From Paramacrobiotus metropolitanus (Eukaryota > Tardigrada > Eutardigrada > Parachela > Macrobiotidae), in assembly GCF_019649055.1 (NCBI RefSeq), contig NW_026570223.1:2976001-3040000 (forward strand): 64,000 nt of DNA, given 5' to 3'. The notes beneath the pieces are model-generated. The model did not search any database. It was given only the letters and a program-made list of their open reading frames with translations, and was not told the origin of the DNA. This document shows, one piece after another, positions 22,901 to 32,280 of this stretch (its first letter is position 1; every line of letters starts with the position of its first letter). The position numbers were made by a program, and so were the translations under genes.

Positions 22901-24646
22901 CCACGAGCACCAGCTCCTCAGCCGGAACCGTACCCGGCTGGATACCCAGACCAACAAGGTCGGGCATACCCAGACCAACAAGGTCGAGGATATCCACAAC
23001 AACAGAATTATGGATATCCGGAGCAACAGAACCAGTATTACCCAGACCAACAAGGTCGGGGATACCAAGCGGAACAAGGATGGGAAGCAAACCCTCCCCC
23101 ACCACCCTATGCCGCGGACGCCCAACAAGCGGCTACCCGGGCATTCCAGGAAACAATGATACGCGTATGTGCCCGCGGACGCACACAGAAGCTACCGGAA
23201 TTCGATGGGGACCATAACAAACTTGAAGGATGGTTAAAACAAATCCGTCGATTCTACGCGGAAGCACAGGAATGGCATGAATCGGACCACACGTTCATGA
23301 CCGACCTCATCTCACGACTCGAAGGCCAAGCCGCCCAATGGCACCGGGACACAGCCGGAGCCGAACCTGACGGAGGATGGCCAGTCAACATGTGGTTGAC
23401 TAAATTCGAAGAGCGGTTCGGAGATAAGAACAAGGAAATCAACGCCGTAACCGCCATGGCTAAACGAAAGTACCGTTTCGGACAAGAAACACCGGAACAG
23501 TACTATGACGCCATGATGAACATCAAGTCCCGATGTGACACCATCACGGACCAGATGGCACTCTTCCATCTGAAGGATAACATACACGAACCCAAGCTAC
23601 GAGAAGCCTTGGAGATCCGTATGCCGGCGACTCCGGTAGAACTGCGTGACTACATACGCCAGTTCGTGAATGGAAAGGAGATGTACGACGTGGTGAAGGG
23701 ATCACGGGATACAGACTATGCCCGGGTCCGAGCAACAACGCCGACACCAGCTCCTTTACCGCAGGCACCAGTACAAACAGTGTACCAGCCGTACATGATG
23801 CCGGGATACCAAAGTCCATCGGCAACATATGTGGAACCGACCACACCGATAACGCCACCAGCGCAAATGATGCCGGTCCAGCAACCGACCTGGGCAGGAG
23901 TGGCAGCTGTCAACTTGGCAGCACCTCAACCAGCAGCCGGAGCCCCAGTAAACAACTACGGCGGCCAAAGTCCAGGCTCTGGAAGCAACCAGAACAACGG
24001 GAGTTCTGGGTACAACCAAAACCCAAACCAGGGATACTCCGCGTACGGTCAGAGTCCGACACAAGGATTCGGCGGCGGAGGCTACGGTCGCGGAAGAGGA
24101 CGTGGCGGCGGAAATCGCGGCCGCGGTAACTTCCCCAACCGGGGAGGCGGAAACCAACAGGGTAACCGACCTTCCCAAGCACAACAAGGTGCTCGGCAAT
24201 TCACGACTTATGCGGATAAGATGGAACAACTGTTCCTTCAGTGGACGCTGGCGGACAGCTTTACTTGCCACTTCTGCAAGTTCGGGAACCATCCCCAGGC
24301 ACGCTGTGCGTTCATCGGCACTCGGGTGCAGGACAACCCGAATCGCCGCTGGTACGAGGATTGGCATACGCGATACCTGACGGGAGGACCGTTGGGTTCG
24401 GCCAACCCGAACTCGGCACAGATCGTGCCACCCCCGCGCCAACGCCAACAAGGAGGAGGCTCGGGCGGTGCTGGTGACGGAAGCCAGCAGGCCGGCCCAG
24501 GAAGTGGGTCCGGCGGAAATCGCAGATACAGTGGAGGTCAACAAGGATCTCCGGAACAGCGGCAACAGTTACCGCCACACCAGCCTTTCGGCGCACGGTC
24601 ACCCAACAATGGGCCGGCTCGGGGAAACTCCTCGGGAAACGCCTAA
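19928..24646 (+). CDS. gag: Gag polyprotein, 1,572 residues
   Basis: Start ATG at 19,928 (the frame is open a little further upstream, without an ATG). Order of parts: polar Ser/Thr-rich N-terminus; about residues 176-307 a repeat region of PTTEVG / PTSKVG units; about 450-767 a long coiled coil; a Pro/Gln-rich part with PDQQGRGYP repeats (about 1,003-1,047); about 1,074-1,257 a capsid-type domain of the retrotransposon-gag kind (LEGQAAQWH, WLTKFEERFGDK); an RGG-type basic stretch (about 1,383-1,407); and a CCHC zinc knuckle CHFCKFGNHPQARC at 1,447-1,460. Only the last third resembles an ordinary Ty3/gypsy Gag; the coiled-coil N-terminal 1,000 residues are extra. This frame is intact, in contrast to pol. 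Confidence 0.88.
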   Translation: MSNPKENEYARKFNTDYSRRLTSNAPYALRHSGQDRSQPSSTDSTKSAEAREKRNERILLADSNPTSDDSFEDAHDKTFLEPRADLAAPSHPTGGELEKLQAEITLSHAEAEHPHGAPTSTDPTEGLQLSSQKAQEPVTTTKVTDSGRQSPNQTDEAKRSTSPNSGRATSPTSKVGVKQPITEIGQVQPTTEVGRASPTSKDGQRKPTPEVGYSQLEVGPRPTTQVGIEVGRPQQSSNKEVGKVQPTTEVGRISPTKKDGSPPTNQVGPRSTTQVGTEVGQLPPTSKVGQQQVGQVQPTSLEKKPVDTRSEMDIQWPKLPAKTGETEAPPRSGPHPAGSPTNIPMPNEKAISPLSRPSPTEGRSTRATETQPEVKSPTSRPVDLKKRSPLMFELGDSGSGTPPPTDDVFDTTQVSRPSSRDGFFRTPVAPHLGNHRYQASTLEYTARKWIASTPPEKIEDIDRLRKRCQDLITQIVLADQIVNSTENQMSRSEDTHKLERKRWEKELAEANNGIAAQQRRIEHLESHLKRSDNPCRYDFEEIERLRITLATSVESVFELKRRLATVEKDLADTQTALVESELAAGTFHQQLKQANEEAEVYRNEVDRYIVELKQADDEVDRQKYRIEQLEREMETLLVRAGRQLMAHYGQQPASPDRSRAITDLEQANAQLADQVHGLNDVLKEEQRLRAQLEHSLAEAQKVYEAQQNRIAHLEVRENDLYNYGLDADKYIDDLNRYIDEMTTYTDDLDTEVRCLQEETKHLEQSRTEPPSYRTSMATDFHFEPSQTVRDILWDIKPKEEKKEQNFFVGVVTTNPLIGTPPQQQPLPHRPEPERNTSTAAPHVPTSNVPTTTTATSGTYTSTTYATHTSMHAPAPTTSHPNGPAPNQWGAGRRLGERTSSHPNMDDFGRLTISDSDYRRERARSYNNDLPPGGRSGQQNPERPPADYPQDSQNVPRFRPTEGRAPPRRPFRGQQGRVNDLPPGFYQQPQRPPRAPAPQPEPYPAGYPDQQGRAYPDQQGRGYPQQQNYGYPEQQNQYYPDQQGRGYQAEQGWEANPPPPPYAADAQQAATRAFQETMIRVCARGRTQKLPEFDGDHNKLEGWLKQIRRFYAEAQEWHESDHTFMTDLISRLEGQAAQWHRDTAGAEPDGGWPVNMWLTKFEERFGDKNKEINAVTAMAKRKYRFGQETPEQYYDAMMNIKSRCDTITDQMALFHLKDNIHEPKLREALEIRMPATPVELRDYIRQFVNGKEMYDVVKGSRDTDYARVRATTPTPAPLPQAPVQTVYQPYMMPGYQSPSATYVEPTTPITPPAQMMPVQQPTWAGVAAVNLAAPQPAAGAPVNNYGGQSPGSGSNQNNGSSGYNQNPNQGYSAYGQSPTQGFGGGGYGRGRGRGGGNRGRGNFPNRGGGNQQGNRPSQAQQGARQFTTYADKMEQLFLQWTLADSFTCHFCKFGNHPQARCAFIGTRVQDNPNRRWYEDWHTRYLTGGPLGSANPNSAQIVPPPRQRQQGGGSGGAGDGSQQAGPGSGSGGNRRYSGGQQGSPEQRQQLPPHQPFGARSPNNGPARGNSSGNA

Positions 24647-24677
24647 GGTCGATGAGCCCCGGTGACTCATTCGACCT
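24634..24677 (+). promoter_or_regulatory. Programmed -1 ribosomal frameshift signal (Gag to Pro)
   Basis: In the gag frame the codons read G GGA AAC GCC TAA, so GGGAAAC (24,634-24,640) is a correctly phased X XXY YYZ slippery heptamer one codon before the gag stop. The protease frame is -1 relative to gag and open across this point. Five bases downstream a stem of 11 pairs with one bulged base forms (24,646-24,656 with 24,666-24,677, 9-base loop). Heptamer, spacer and stem together are the classic layout; GGGAAAC is used by known retroviruses. Confidence 0.88.
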
Positions 24678-25911
24678 GCGACATCCCACCGAACCACCGG
24701 ACAAGGATAACCCTACTAACCAACTTCATTTTAACCGGAGAGAATCGCCCATACCCACAACAGAAGGGGAAGTCATCCAACGGATGGATGCCTTGGTCAG
24801 ACAACTAGGTCTGGACCATAACAGCACGGAAGAAGAATTCGTCAACGCTTTGATGGCTTCAACAGATGAAGCCACAACGGCCAGAACAATGGCAGAACGA
24901 CTCGGAATTCTTGTCAACAATGGCAAAATTGAAATCCGGACCGGAACACAACGAATGCCCGACTTAACCGACACAGCGCATCAACTTGGCGTTGGAACGT
25001 CGGAGGCCGGAACGCAGGGATTGCCCGGAACGGCCGACCCAATACCTCAACTTGGCATTGGTAGGTCGGAGGTCGGAACGCAAGAAATGCCCGACCTACG
25101 TAGCACAAACAACGTGACTACGCCGCCCGCCACAGAAAGCGACGCAGGACGGACCGGCCACGGAAGTTGGACCGGACTGCCGGTGAGAAGAAACTCAACC
25201 GAGCAGCCCAGACAAGGGCCGAGACGCGGAGGACCGGGACGCCGATTCACGCAAAGGGGCAACAGAAACTTCCCCAACGTATCATCCGGACGCGCAACGG
25301 ATAGATACGCTGCAACAATGGCAGCCATCGACCTCACCGAAGAATCGGACGGAGAAGTCGAAATATGGGAAACATTCCCTCTGGAAGCACAGGCACCCGC
25401 TCACTGGCTGCAGCAGGAGTCGGGCCTCTCCCAGCAACAACCTCAACCGGCTAGAACAGTAGCCGGACCTCGGACGTTCGTCAACCTCGACTACATATGG
25501 TCGCAAGTGAGGCCAACGGAAACCTCGATAGAAGAACGGATACGAGAACAAACACGACGGTTCGAAACTCCCACCGACGTGCTGGAGGACGGAGTAGCTA
25601 ACCGACCTCAGGCACATGAAGTGGTCGTAACCGAAGTGGGACCAATCCAAGGCACGCTGACGCCAACAGAAGGCGGATCAGTCTCCTTAATTCCCGTCAC
25701 ACCGACTGTACGGGAAGTGACCTTCGAAAAAGGGACTCACAAGAAACCGAAGACGGTCAGAGCCTGGACACACGCAATCCAGATCGGACCGACGCCCACT
25801 ATGGCGATGCTCGACACAGGAGCAGAGACTTCGCTGATCGAACAACGATTCTGCGAACAAAACGACCTGCCAATGCAACCTCTTGCCATTACACTAGGAT
25901 ACTTGGCGTAG
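24652..25911 (+). CDS. pro: Pro region: spacer and N-terminal half of the aspartic protease
   Basis: Frame -1 to gag; an ATG at 24,652 exists but entry by frameshift at 24,640 is more likely. About 380 residues of polar linker with its own QLG(I/V)GTSE(A/V)GTQ repeats precede the retropepsin motif MLDTGAETSLI (Asp codon 25,813-25,815). The frame ends at TAG 25,909 inside the protease fold; the other half of the domain, with VTLQGF and VLLGCDYL, continues in the -1 frame from 25,908. No slippery site is visible there and the break falls within a folded domain, so it is a mutation or assembly error and not a second programmed shift. Confidence 0.78.
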   Translation: MSPGDSFDLRHPTEPPDKDNPTNQLHFNRRESPIPTTEGEVIQRMDALVRQLGLDHNSTEEEFVNALMASTDEATTARTMAERLGILVNNGKIEIRTGTQRMPDLTDTAHQLGVGTSEAGTQGLPGTADPIPQLGIGRSEVGTQEMPDLRSTNNVTTPPATESDAGRTGHGSWTGLPVRRNSTEQPRQGPRRGGPGRRFTQRGNRNFPNVSSGRATDRYAATMAAIDLTEESDGEVEIWETFPLEAQAPAHWLQQESGLSQQQPQPARTVAGPRTFVNLDYIWSQVRPTETSIEERIREQTRRFETPTDVLEDGVANRPQAHEVVVTEVGPIQGTLTPTEGGSVSLIPVTPTVREVTFEKGTHKKPKTVRAWTHAIQIGPTPTMAMLDTGAETSLIEQRFCEQNDLPMQPLAITLGYLA

Positions 25912-28253
25912 GCGGACAAGTTGCCTTCACCGTAACCCACTGCTGCACCGTACCGGTAACGCTGCAGGGATTTACGAGCCATCATACATTCCACGTTCAA
26001 CCGAACAACGCGGATATCCCAGTGTTACTTGGATGTGATTACCTTCATTCCAAGTTCACCTTCGTGTTAACGCCCATTCCTAATCCGGAACGACCTGGAG
26101 GGATGACGGTAGTGCAGTCTATCCCGATACCAGAGGCATCGGGCACGGTAACAACTGAAGCGAGGATAAGTCGGCTTGATCACCCGTCAAACCCCCCGCC
26201 CAACATTTGCCGTGACTGCCGGGATACCAACCGGACTCTGATCGAGGAGATGCAACTGCACAACGCCATCGAAGCGTACGAAGAAAGGATACGAACTGGA
26301 AAACTACGTCCGAAGAAACGCATACTGAAGACGGCAGTAAAGTCTATCCCGATACCAGAGCCATCCGCAACGGAAGCGGATGCCATCTTAGAAGTCCAAC
26401 AAAAGTACCGGACTTGGTTTACGGGAATACAACACTTTCTCGACCGACGGACGTTGGAGATGATGGCCACCCTCCAACAGAACGGAGCGGTGACCACGGA
26501 CCAGATACAGGAAGCACAACGGACATGCGAACCTGTATTGGCCCTCGCCGAAGACATCGACGATGAAGCTTGGGAATGGGAAGACGAACGAGTCCCAATC
26601 CATCGGCAGTACATGGAATACGGACTTCCAGTACCACGCCCTCTGGAGATACCCTGCCAAGAACTAGGCGGAGCACTCTTCAGTTACATGCGACAAGTAC
26701 AGTTGTACGGAGAATCGACTACAACTGCGTTTTGGAAACGGTACGGCGAGGACACCTCAATAACAAGGACGATCCCCGACCCGTTACCGCCAATCACGGA
26801 ACACTTTCCGAAGGAAGTCAAATTCGTCAACGACCTGAAGAAGCCAACTGAGCACACACAAATTGGCGAAACCGACCGACCTGACCGCTGCATAATTTGC
26901 AACGATAATATTGACGGAGTCGTCCGGACGCTGAAGACCCACCATGACTTGACTTGGATTGACGGCAGACCGTCGTCACCAGCCCCTCCGCAACCAGAAC
27001 GGAAGGTAAACTCAAGCCGGAAGACCAAGTCGGTAGCCAACCAATGGCTGAGCAACATAAGCTCGCAGCCATCCGACCTGGAAAAACAGGACGAAGAGAG
27101 TCGACCGACCCAACCGAAGGAAACGGCCGACCAGGGAGTACCGACCACGGAAGTCGGCGAAGGTAGTGTGCCACCGACCACAGAAGTCGGACACGGCGAC
27201 ACACCTGATGTTAACCCTGAAGATGAGCAAGAATCCGAGGAATACAACTCGGATGGCTCGGACGTACAAAGTTCGAGTGATTCACCGGACACAGACTCCG
27301 ACAACCAACCTTCGGAAGAATCCGAGGAAGAGGATGATGATGAAGAATTCGACCCCTCAGTACGAAACTGCAGGTCAGATAAACCGCGGAATGACGACTC
27401 GGACGACTCATCCGAGGAGGACGAAGAACCGACCTACGACGTCCGGCTGACAAAAGCCTTGCGGTCCGTCATCCATACGGAAATCATAGTCGACCTTCCC
27501 CCGGAACAAACCGGACAGGAAAAGTTAGTCGATGTCGAACAACAAGTGGAACTTGAACAACTTCAAATTTTACGGGAATTTGGAGGAGGCCAACCGGAGG
27601 AACACGACCTCCGACCTCCAACCATAGTAGTCCAGCAGCTGTCAACCGAACAACCGACCTCGGTTAACTTAACCGACCAACAGAAGTCGGAGCAGCCGCG
27701 CCCACAGAAGGTCCGGATTGCAAAAGTTAACTCGATTACGGAGTTGAACTTGGGCAACAAGCACCCACAAGTTCATCATCTAGCACTGGACCCGTTCATC
27801 GACTCGAAGCCGCTAGACCGACAGGTGGTCTTTAATAGCGAGCGAGTCTCTCTTCCACCTTACTCAACGTGTTCTATCAAGGTACGGACAGCCAAACCAA
27901 TGGACCCGATGAGACCCATCTACTTCTACACTTTACGGCGGAAACACCGACCTATCCGACCGATAGAAGCTAAAATTGAGATCCGACCTCAGATAGACAC
28001 GGCCTGGATAAACATCCAGAACATGACCCACCAACCAAGGATATTGAAGAAGGGCATAAAACTTGGCCATATGCAATACAGCGACATGTTCGAACCGGAC
28101 ATCGACAACCAGTACGTCGAATGGGAACTCCCACTTGGAATTGCCAAGACTTGGCCACCCAAGTCGGAACCAAAGCCATCGCCAAAATTCGAAATCTTCG
28201 AGTCAACAGGAGTTAGAGCTCAACGGAAAGTGAAACTCCACCGCGGGCGATAA
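25908..28253 (+). CDS. pol: Pol segment: protease C-terminal half and long acidic linker
   Basis: Opens with the second half of the aspartic protease (VLLGCDYLHSKF). Next come Cys pairs (CRDC near 26,210; CIIC near 26,890, followed by a His), two PTTEVG units at 27,141-27,190, and a strongly acidic Ser/Glu/Asp run (about 27,225-27,430). The last part, near 27,720-28,110, is a beta-rich domain (VSLPPYSTCSIKVRT, LKKGIKLGHM). Similar beta-rich segments precede RT in some large retroelements. A frameshift near 28,230 moves the reading to the next segment; the ATG at 26,022 is not a real start. Confidence 0.65.
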   Translation, partial: VGGQVAFTVTHCCTVPVTLQGFTSHHTFHVQPNNADIPVLLGCDYLHSKFTFVLTPIPNPERPGGMTVVQSIPIPEASGTVTTEARISRLDHPSNPPPNICRDCRDTNRTLIEEMQLHNAIEAYEERIRTGKLRPKKRILKTAVKSIPIPEPSATEADAILEVQQKYRTWFTGIQHFLDRRTLEMMATLQQNGAVTTDQIQEAQRTCEPVLALAEDIDDEAWEWEDERVPIHRQYMEYGLPVPRPLEIPCQELGGALFSYMRQVQLYGESTTTAFWKRYGEDTSITRTIPDPLPPITEHFPKEVKFVNDLKKPTEHTQIGETDRPDRCIICNDNIDGVVRTLKTHHDLTWIDGRPSSPAPPQPERKVNSSRKTKSVANQWLSNISSQPSDLEKQDEESRPTQPKETADQGVPTTEVGEGSVPPTTEVGHGDTPDVNPEDEQESEEYNSDGSDVQSSSDSPDTDSDNQPSEESEEEDDDEEFDPSVRNCRSDKPRNDDSDDSSEEDEEPTYDVRLTKALRSVIHTEIIVDLPPEQTGQEKLVDVEQQVELEQLQILREFGGGQPEEHDLRPPTIVVQQLSTEQPTSVNLTDQQKSEQPRPQKVRIAKVNSITELNLGNKHPQVHHLALDPFIDSKPLDRQVVFNSERVSLPPYSTCSIKVRTAKPMDPMRPIYFYTLRRKHRPIRPIEAKIEIRPQIDTAWINIQNMTHQPRILKKGIKLGHMQYSDMFEPDIDNQYVEWELPLGIAKTWPPKSEPKPSPKFEIFESTGVRAQRKVKLHRGR

Positions 28254-28270
28254 CCCAAGTACACGTTATA

Positions 28271-29640
28271 ATGGACGTTGCAGTAGCCACCGGACAGAAA
28301 CTCATGTACCTTGGTGGATCCGACCCCCAACGAGACGGAGTCGAAATGATGGATGGCGTAACTAAACATGATGGGAGACGATTTACCATCATGGTAGCCA
28401 ACCACACTCACCGTGAGGTCACCTTACGAAAAGGTGCCCCCATGGGTCGAGTCGAACCGTTCCAAATGATGACGGACGACCAGAGAGTTGAAGAAGCAAG
28501 AATACGGTCAGCCCAGGTAGAGGAAGAAGACGCGGAATCCCAGGAAGAGCGACGAAGAATCATCGACTCCATGAACTTCGGTAAGAACTTAACCGATGAG
28601 CAACTTGCCCAACTTAAGGCAGTCGCCTGGGAATACCGGACCGTCTTCCCGACCTCGAAGAAACCATACGGAGATGTCAAAGGTGTAACACACACCATCG
28701 ACGTCCAAGGTGCACAGCCGATTAAGATGAACCCCACCAGAACAAGCTGGAAAGGAAGGGAATTCATCCAGAAACACGTACAGGAGATGCTCGACCAAGG
28801 AGTCATCGAACCTCATCGGCTGCATGGAGCTTCCCCGTCGTCTTAGCCGCGAAACGGAACGGGGACGGCACGGTTGGAACTCGTTTCTGCATCAACTACA
28901 TAAAGTTGAATGCAGTAACAAAGAAGAACAATTACCCGTTACCGAACCCGGACGAGCTACTGGACCAGTGCGCCGGAATGGAGTACTACGGTAAAGTAGA
29001 CTGTCAGTCCGGCTTTTGGCAAATTCCCATGGACGAAAACTCCAAGGACTACACAACCTTCGTAACACCGGAGGGAATGTGGAGATTCAACCGTATGCCA
29101 TTTGGAGTCTGCAACGGACCAGCGACCTTCCAGATGCATATGGATAAGATAACGGCATCAGCCCGGAAGAAAGGCGTGTTTGCATACATTGACGACATCA
29201 TCTTCTTCGGCAAAACTTTCGAAGATTTTGTCGAGGCTTTCCGAGCGACCCTCGAATGCCTCAGAGATGCCGGATTCACCATTAAGCCCTCCAAATGCGA
29301 GGTCGGAACGGATAAAATGCTGTTCCTCGGACACGTCCTTAGCAAAGACGGAGTCCAAACCGACGATGAAAAAGTAGCAGCCATAGCTCAACATGATTAC
29401 CCAAGGACAGAACGCCAACTGAGGTCGTTCCTGGGATTGGCTAACTACTACCGTAAGTTCATCCGAGGATACGCCCAGAAGACATCGAAGATGTACGAGC
29501 TCCTACGGAAGGACCAAAACATCAAAAAAGGATTGGACGGAGGCCCACACGGCCGAGTTCAACGAAATCAAAAGGCGTTAACAGAAGCGCCCGTACTGGC
29601 GAAGTTCGACCCGGCAAAGAGACCGTCATTGAATGTGACG
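28271..29640 (+). CDS. pol: Reverse transcriptase domain of the giant element (frameshifted)
   Basis: Frame 2 from about 28,230 to 28,830 holds the region before RT and the RT fingers (EMLDQGVIEPH). A one-base shift near 28,825 moves to frame 1 (from 28,906), with FWQIPMDENSKDYTTF, FNRMPFGVCNGPATFQ, the catalytic YIDD (29,185-29,196), FLGHVLSKDGV and RSFLGLANYYRKF. This order and wording are typical Ty3/gypsy RT. The palm residues are intact. Two nearly compensating shifts at about 29,525 (next to an A run) and 29,575, and a third at 29,627, break the connection to RNase H. Confidence 0.85.
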
Positions 29641-30413
29641 CAAGCGGAGCCGGACTTGGCGCGGTGTTATCCCAGGACGGACATCCGATCGCCTACGCCA
29701 GCAGAGTCTTACACGGACCTGAACTCAACTATGGAGTCACAGAATGGGAATGTTTGGCCGTGGTATGGGCAGTGCAAAAATTCAAGCACTACATCGACCA
29801 TGGACCTTTCACCGTACAAACGGATCATCGGGCATTGCAGAACCTGCTTAGATGCGAGTCAAACCGACCTGGCATCAACCCTCGGCTAACACGATGGGCA
29901 CTGGCTTTACAAGGGCGGGACATAACCATCAAGTACAAGCCAGGAGTTTTCTGCGACAATGCGGACGCCTTGTCGAGGTGGCCACTCGAACGGAGTGATG
30001 ACAAAGATCCACACGAAGAGTTGGATCAGGTGCCTAACTTCGAGGACTTTAAGGATGAAATTAAAGTCTGCACCATACGGACCCTACGACGTCTGAAGGA
30101 CAACACAAGGAAAAAGAAGAGGGATGAGAAGGAACCACCGGAAATTCCACTTCCACCACCTCTTCCCGGATGTAACGTCATTTCAGACTGGGATGACCTA
30201 AGTACCACAGAAGTACGGGTCGTCAACGTACCGCTCAGCTCCGAAGACGTCGGACCTCAACATATTGGAACCGACCATCCGGACCGCAAATACGGCGGAA
30301 GAGACGGACGAGTTGAGCCCACGGCGATATACTCATGCACCGCCCGTGTCAACGAACGCGGAATTGCGGAAAGCACAGCTGCGAGACCCGCACCTGAGGA
30401 AAATTATCGATGA
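29627..30413 (+). CDS. pol: RNase H domain of the giant element
   Basis: In frame 0: DASGAGLGAVLSQDG, then YGVTEWECLAVVWAV and FTVQTDHRALQNLL give the Asp-Glu-Asp set of the Ty3/gypsy RNase H, ending with CDNADALSRWP. A Lys/Glu-rich linker follows. A frameshift near 30,270-30,300 passes reading to the integrase frame. The ATG at 29,664 is internal and unlikely to be used. Confidence 0.82.
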
Positions 30414-31607
30414 ACTGGAGAACCTGGATAAACTCGACTACAAGTCGAAGTACACCGAGCACTACCAGATGGCTCAAGGACTCCTGTATCGATTGAAGGT
30501 AATAAACGACAAGCTGGAACGATGCTTCGTCGTACCTCTCTTCATGCGAACCAACATCATACGTTCGCTACATGATGGGAAAACCGGAAACCACTTCGGA
30601 CGCGATAAAACCGTAGAAGCATTGAAGTTGCGCTACTACTGGGAACGGATGTCAACCGACGTGTTCGAATACATTCGGAAATGCCGACAGTGCATTTTGG
30701 CCAACAAGGTCCGACGTCCCCCACCGGGTAAACTCCAAAAGATGGAAGTTGGTGAAGCTTGGTATCGCATCTACGCGGACTTCAAGGGACCTTTACCTCG
30801 AACGCAGACGAAAGGATACCAATACATCGCAGTGGTAACCGACCAGCTGACGAAGTTCACCATCGCCCGGGCAACCAAAACGAACACCGCGAAGGAATTT
30901 GAAAAGTTCTTTGTGGAAGATGTCCTGCTGAAGTACGGAATGCCGACCTTCATCCACTCGGACCGAGGGACGCACTTCACGGCGAAAACATTCGCTAAAG
31001 TTGCGAGGATTTTCGGCATCCAACATACGCTTGGAACAGCCTATCATCCGGAAGGTCAAGGACAAGTCAGACGGCAAATGCAGACGATATGGGACGGAAT
31101 ACGAAAGTTCTGCAATATAAAGGACGGACACCGTTGGCACAGAGCCTTACCATATGTCGTCTGCGGGATGAACAGAGCAGTCCATGCCTCGACCAAATTT
31201 TCACCTTACCATATGCTGTATGGTCGGGAAATGACCATGCCACAGGACTTAGTGGCCGGGACAAACGCACCGGAACAGTATACGGACAAGGAACATTACA
31301 TCAGGCGGATAAAGGAACGACTTCAGATGGCTCACGAAATTGCGCGCATCAACATCGATGAAGCCTTTGAACGGAGCGCCGAAGTTTATAATAAGAAGAA
31401 GTCATCACCGACCTTTAAACCACGAGACAAGGTAACGGTGGAATTCCCAACTAAGGACCCCGCCAGGATGGAACGATACGACGGAGAGTGGACGGTCATC
31501 AGTTACGTTGGCCCAAACAACCTGCTACTCCGAAGTGAGGACGGACGTGAAGACACCGTAGCCGTCGACCAGTGAAACACTTCCAGCCGACGCACGTCGA
31601 CCAGTAA
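30265..31607 (+). CDS. pol: Integrase of the giant element, catalytic Glu lost
   Basis: The zinc-binding H-x-H...C-x2-C N-domain (HDGKTGNHFGRDK, then CRQCILAN) is followed by the core: Asp in YADFKGPLP (30,778-30,780), Asp in HSDRGTHFTAK (30,961-30,963), then AYHPEGQGQV. Exactly 35 residues lie between the second Asp and the position where the DDE family has Glu; that codon (31,069-31,071) is AGA, Arg. The C-terminal region ends at TGA 31,573, but one base shift gives a natural ending at TAA 31,605-31,607. No chromodomain seen. As written this enzyme should not catalyse strand transfer. Confidence 0.85.
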
Positions 31608-31809
31608 CTCGGTCATCTGGTCAAAAGAAGCCGGATAATGACCTGGGAACCGAAGGGAGGGACCAGTAAGTCGACCAAAAGCCTGAAGTAACCATCGGCA
31701 TCGGAGAAATCGCTTAACCGACCACCCGAATAACGGTTAAGAAAAAGGTCAGGTCGACCTCGGAAAAACCGCCGATGGACTTCGAACACACCAGCCCTGA
31801 ATAGAAAAA

Positions 31810-32280
31810 ATGGATACCGATGAACCAGCTGAACCACCTGAGAAGCAGGATGACAACAGTCCAGCCTCGCCATCCTACCAACCCACGGAAGAATCCAAGA
31901 GGCCGGTGACTAAACCGGCAAGGAAAGAAGTCGGATAAACGCACCGGCACGACACAGAAGGAAGTTGCCACCCGGCGTCGCACCGACGAGCCAACGGCTA
32001 CAAAAGGACGGTTAAATCAACCGACCCGGCGGCACCGACCACGGAAGTCGAAGTGACCGACCAGGAGGTCGGACCGCCCAAACCGAAACGGAAGATCGGA
32101 ACGGTGAAGCCGAAACTAACAGCACAACAGGTGCTGGAGGATCGAGTCGCTGAAGACGAAGCTCACAAGGAAATCCTCGATAGAATTTCGGAGGACGGCG
32201 GACTCGAGAAACCGTCAAAACCAAAATCAAAGACACTAAACAAGCAGTCACAACGAACAGACTCAGTCATAGGGCCATAG
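31810..32280 (+). CDS. Small basic/acidic 3' ORF of the giant element (broken)
   Basis: Starts at ATG 31,810 (MDTDEPAEPPEKQDDN) and runs in three successive frames to the stop at 32,278-32,280. It passes a degenerate PTTEVE unit near 32,035 and the helical stretch QQVLEDRVAEDEAHKEIL. About 155 residues, no domain recognised. Shifts near 31,935 and 32,010 interrupt it. Confidence 0.45.

Noticed and set aside
23756-24565. Minus-strand open frame of 269 codons opposite the end of gag
   Set aside because: It is the antisense shadow of the Gly/Gln-rich and RGG part of gag; composition is skewed and no motif is present.
25895-25911. A second programmed frameshift, inside the protease
   Set aside because: No slippery heptamer or downstream stem, and the break falls within a folded catalytic domain; a one-base loss explains it better.
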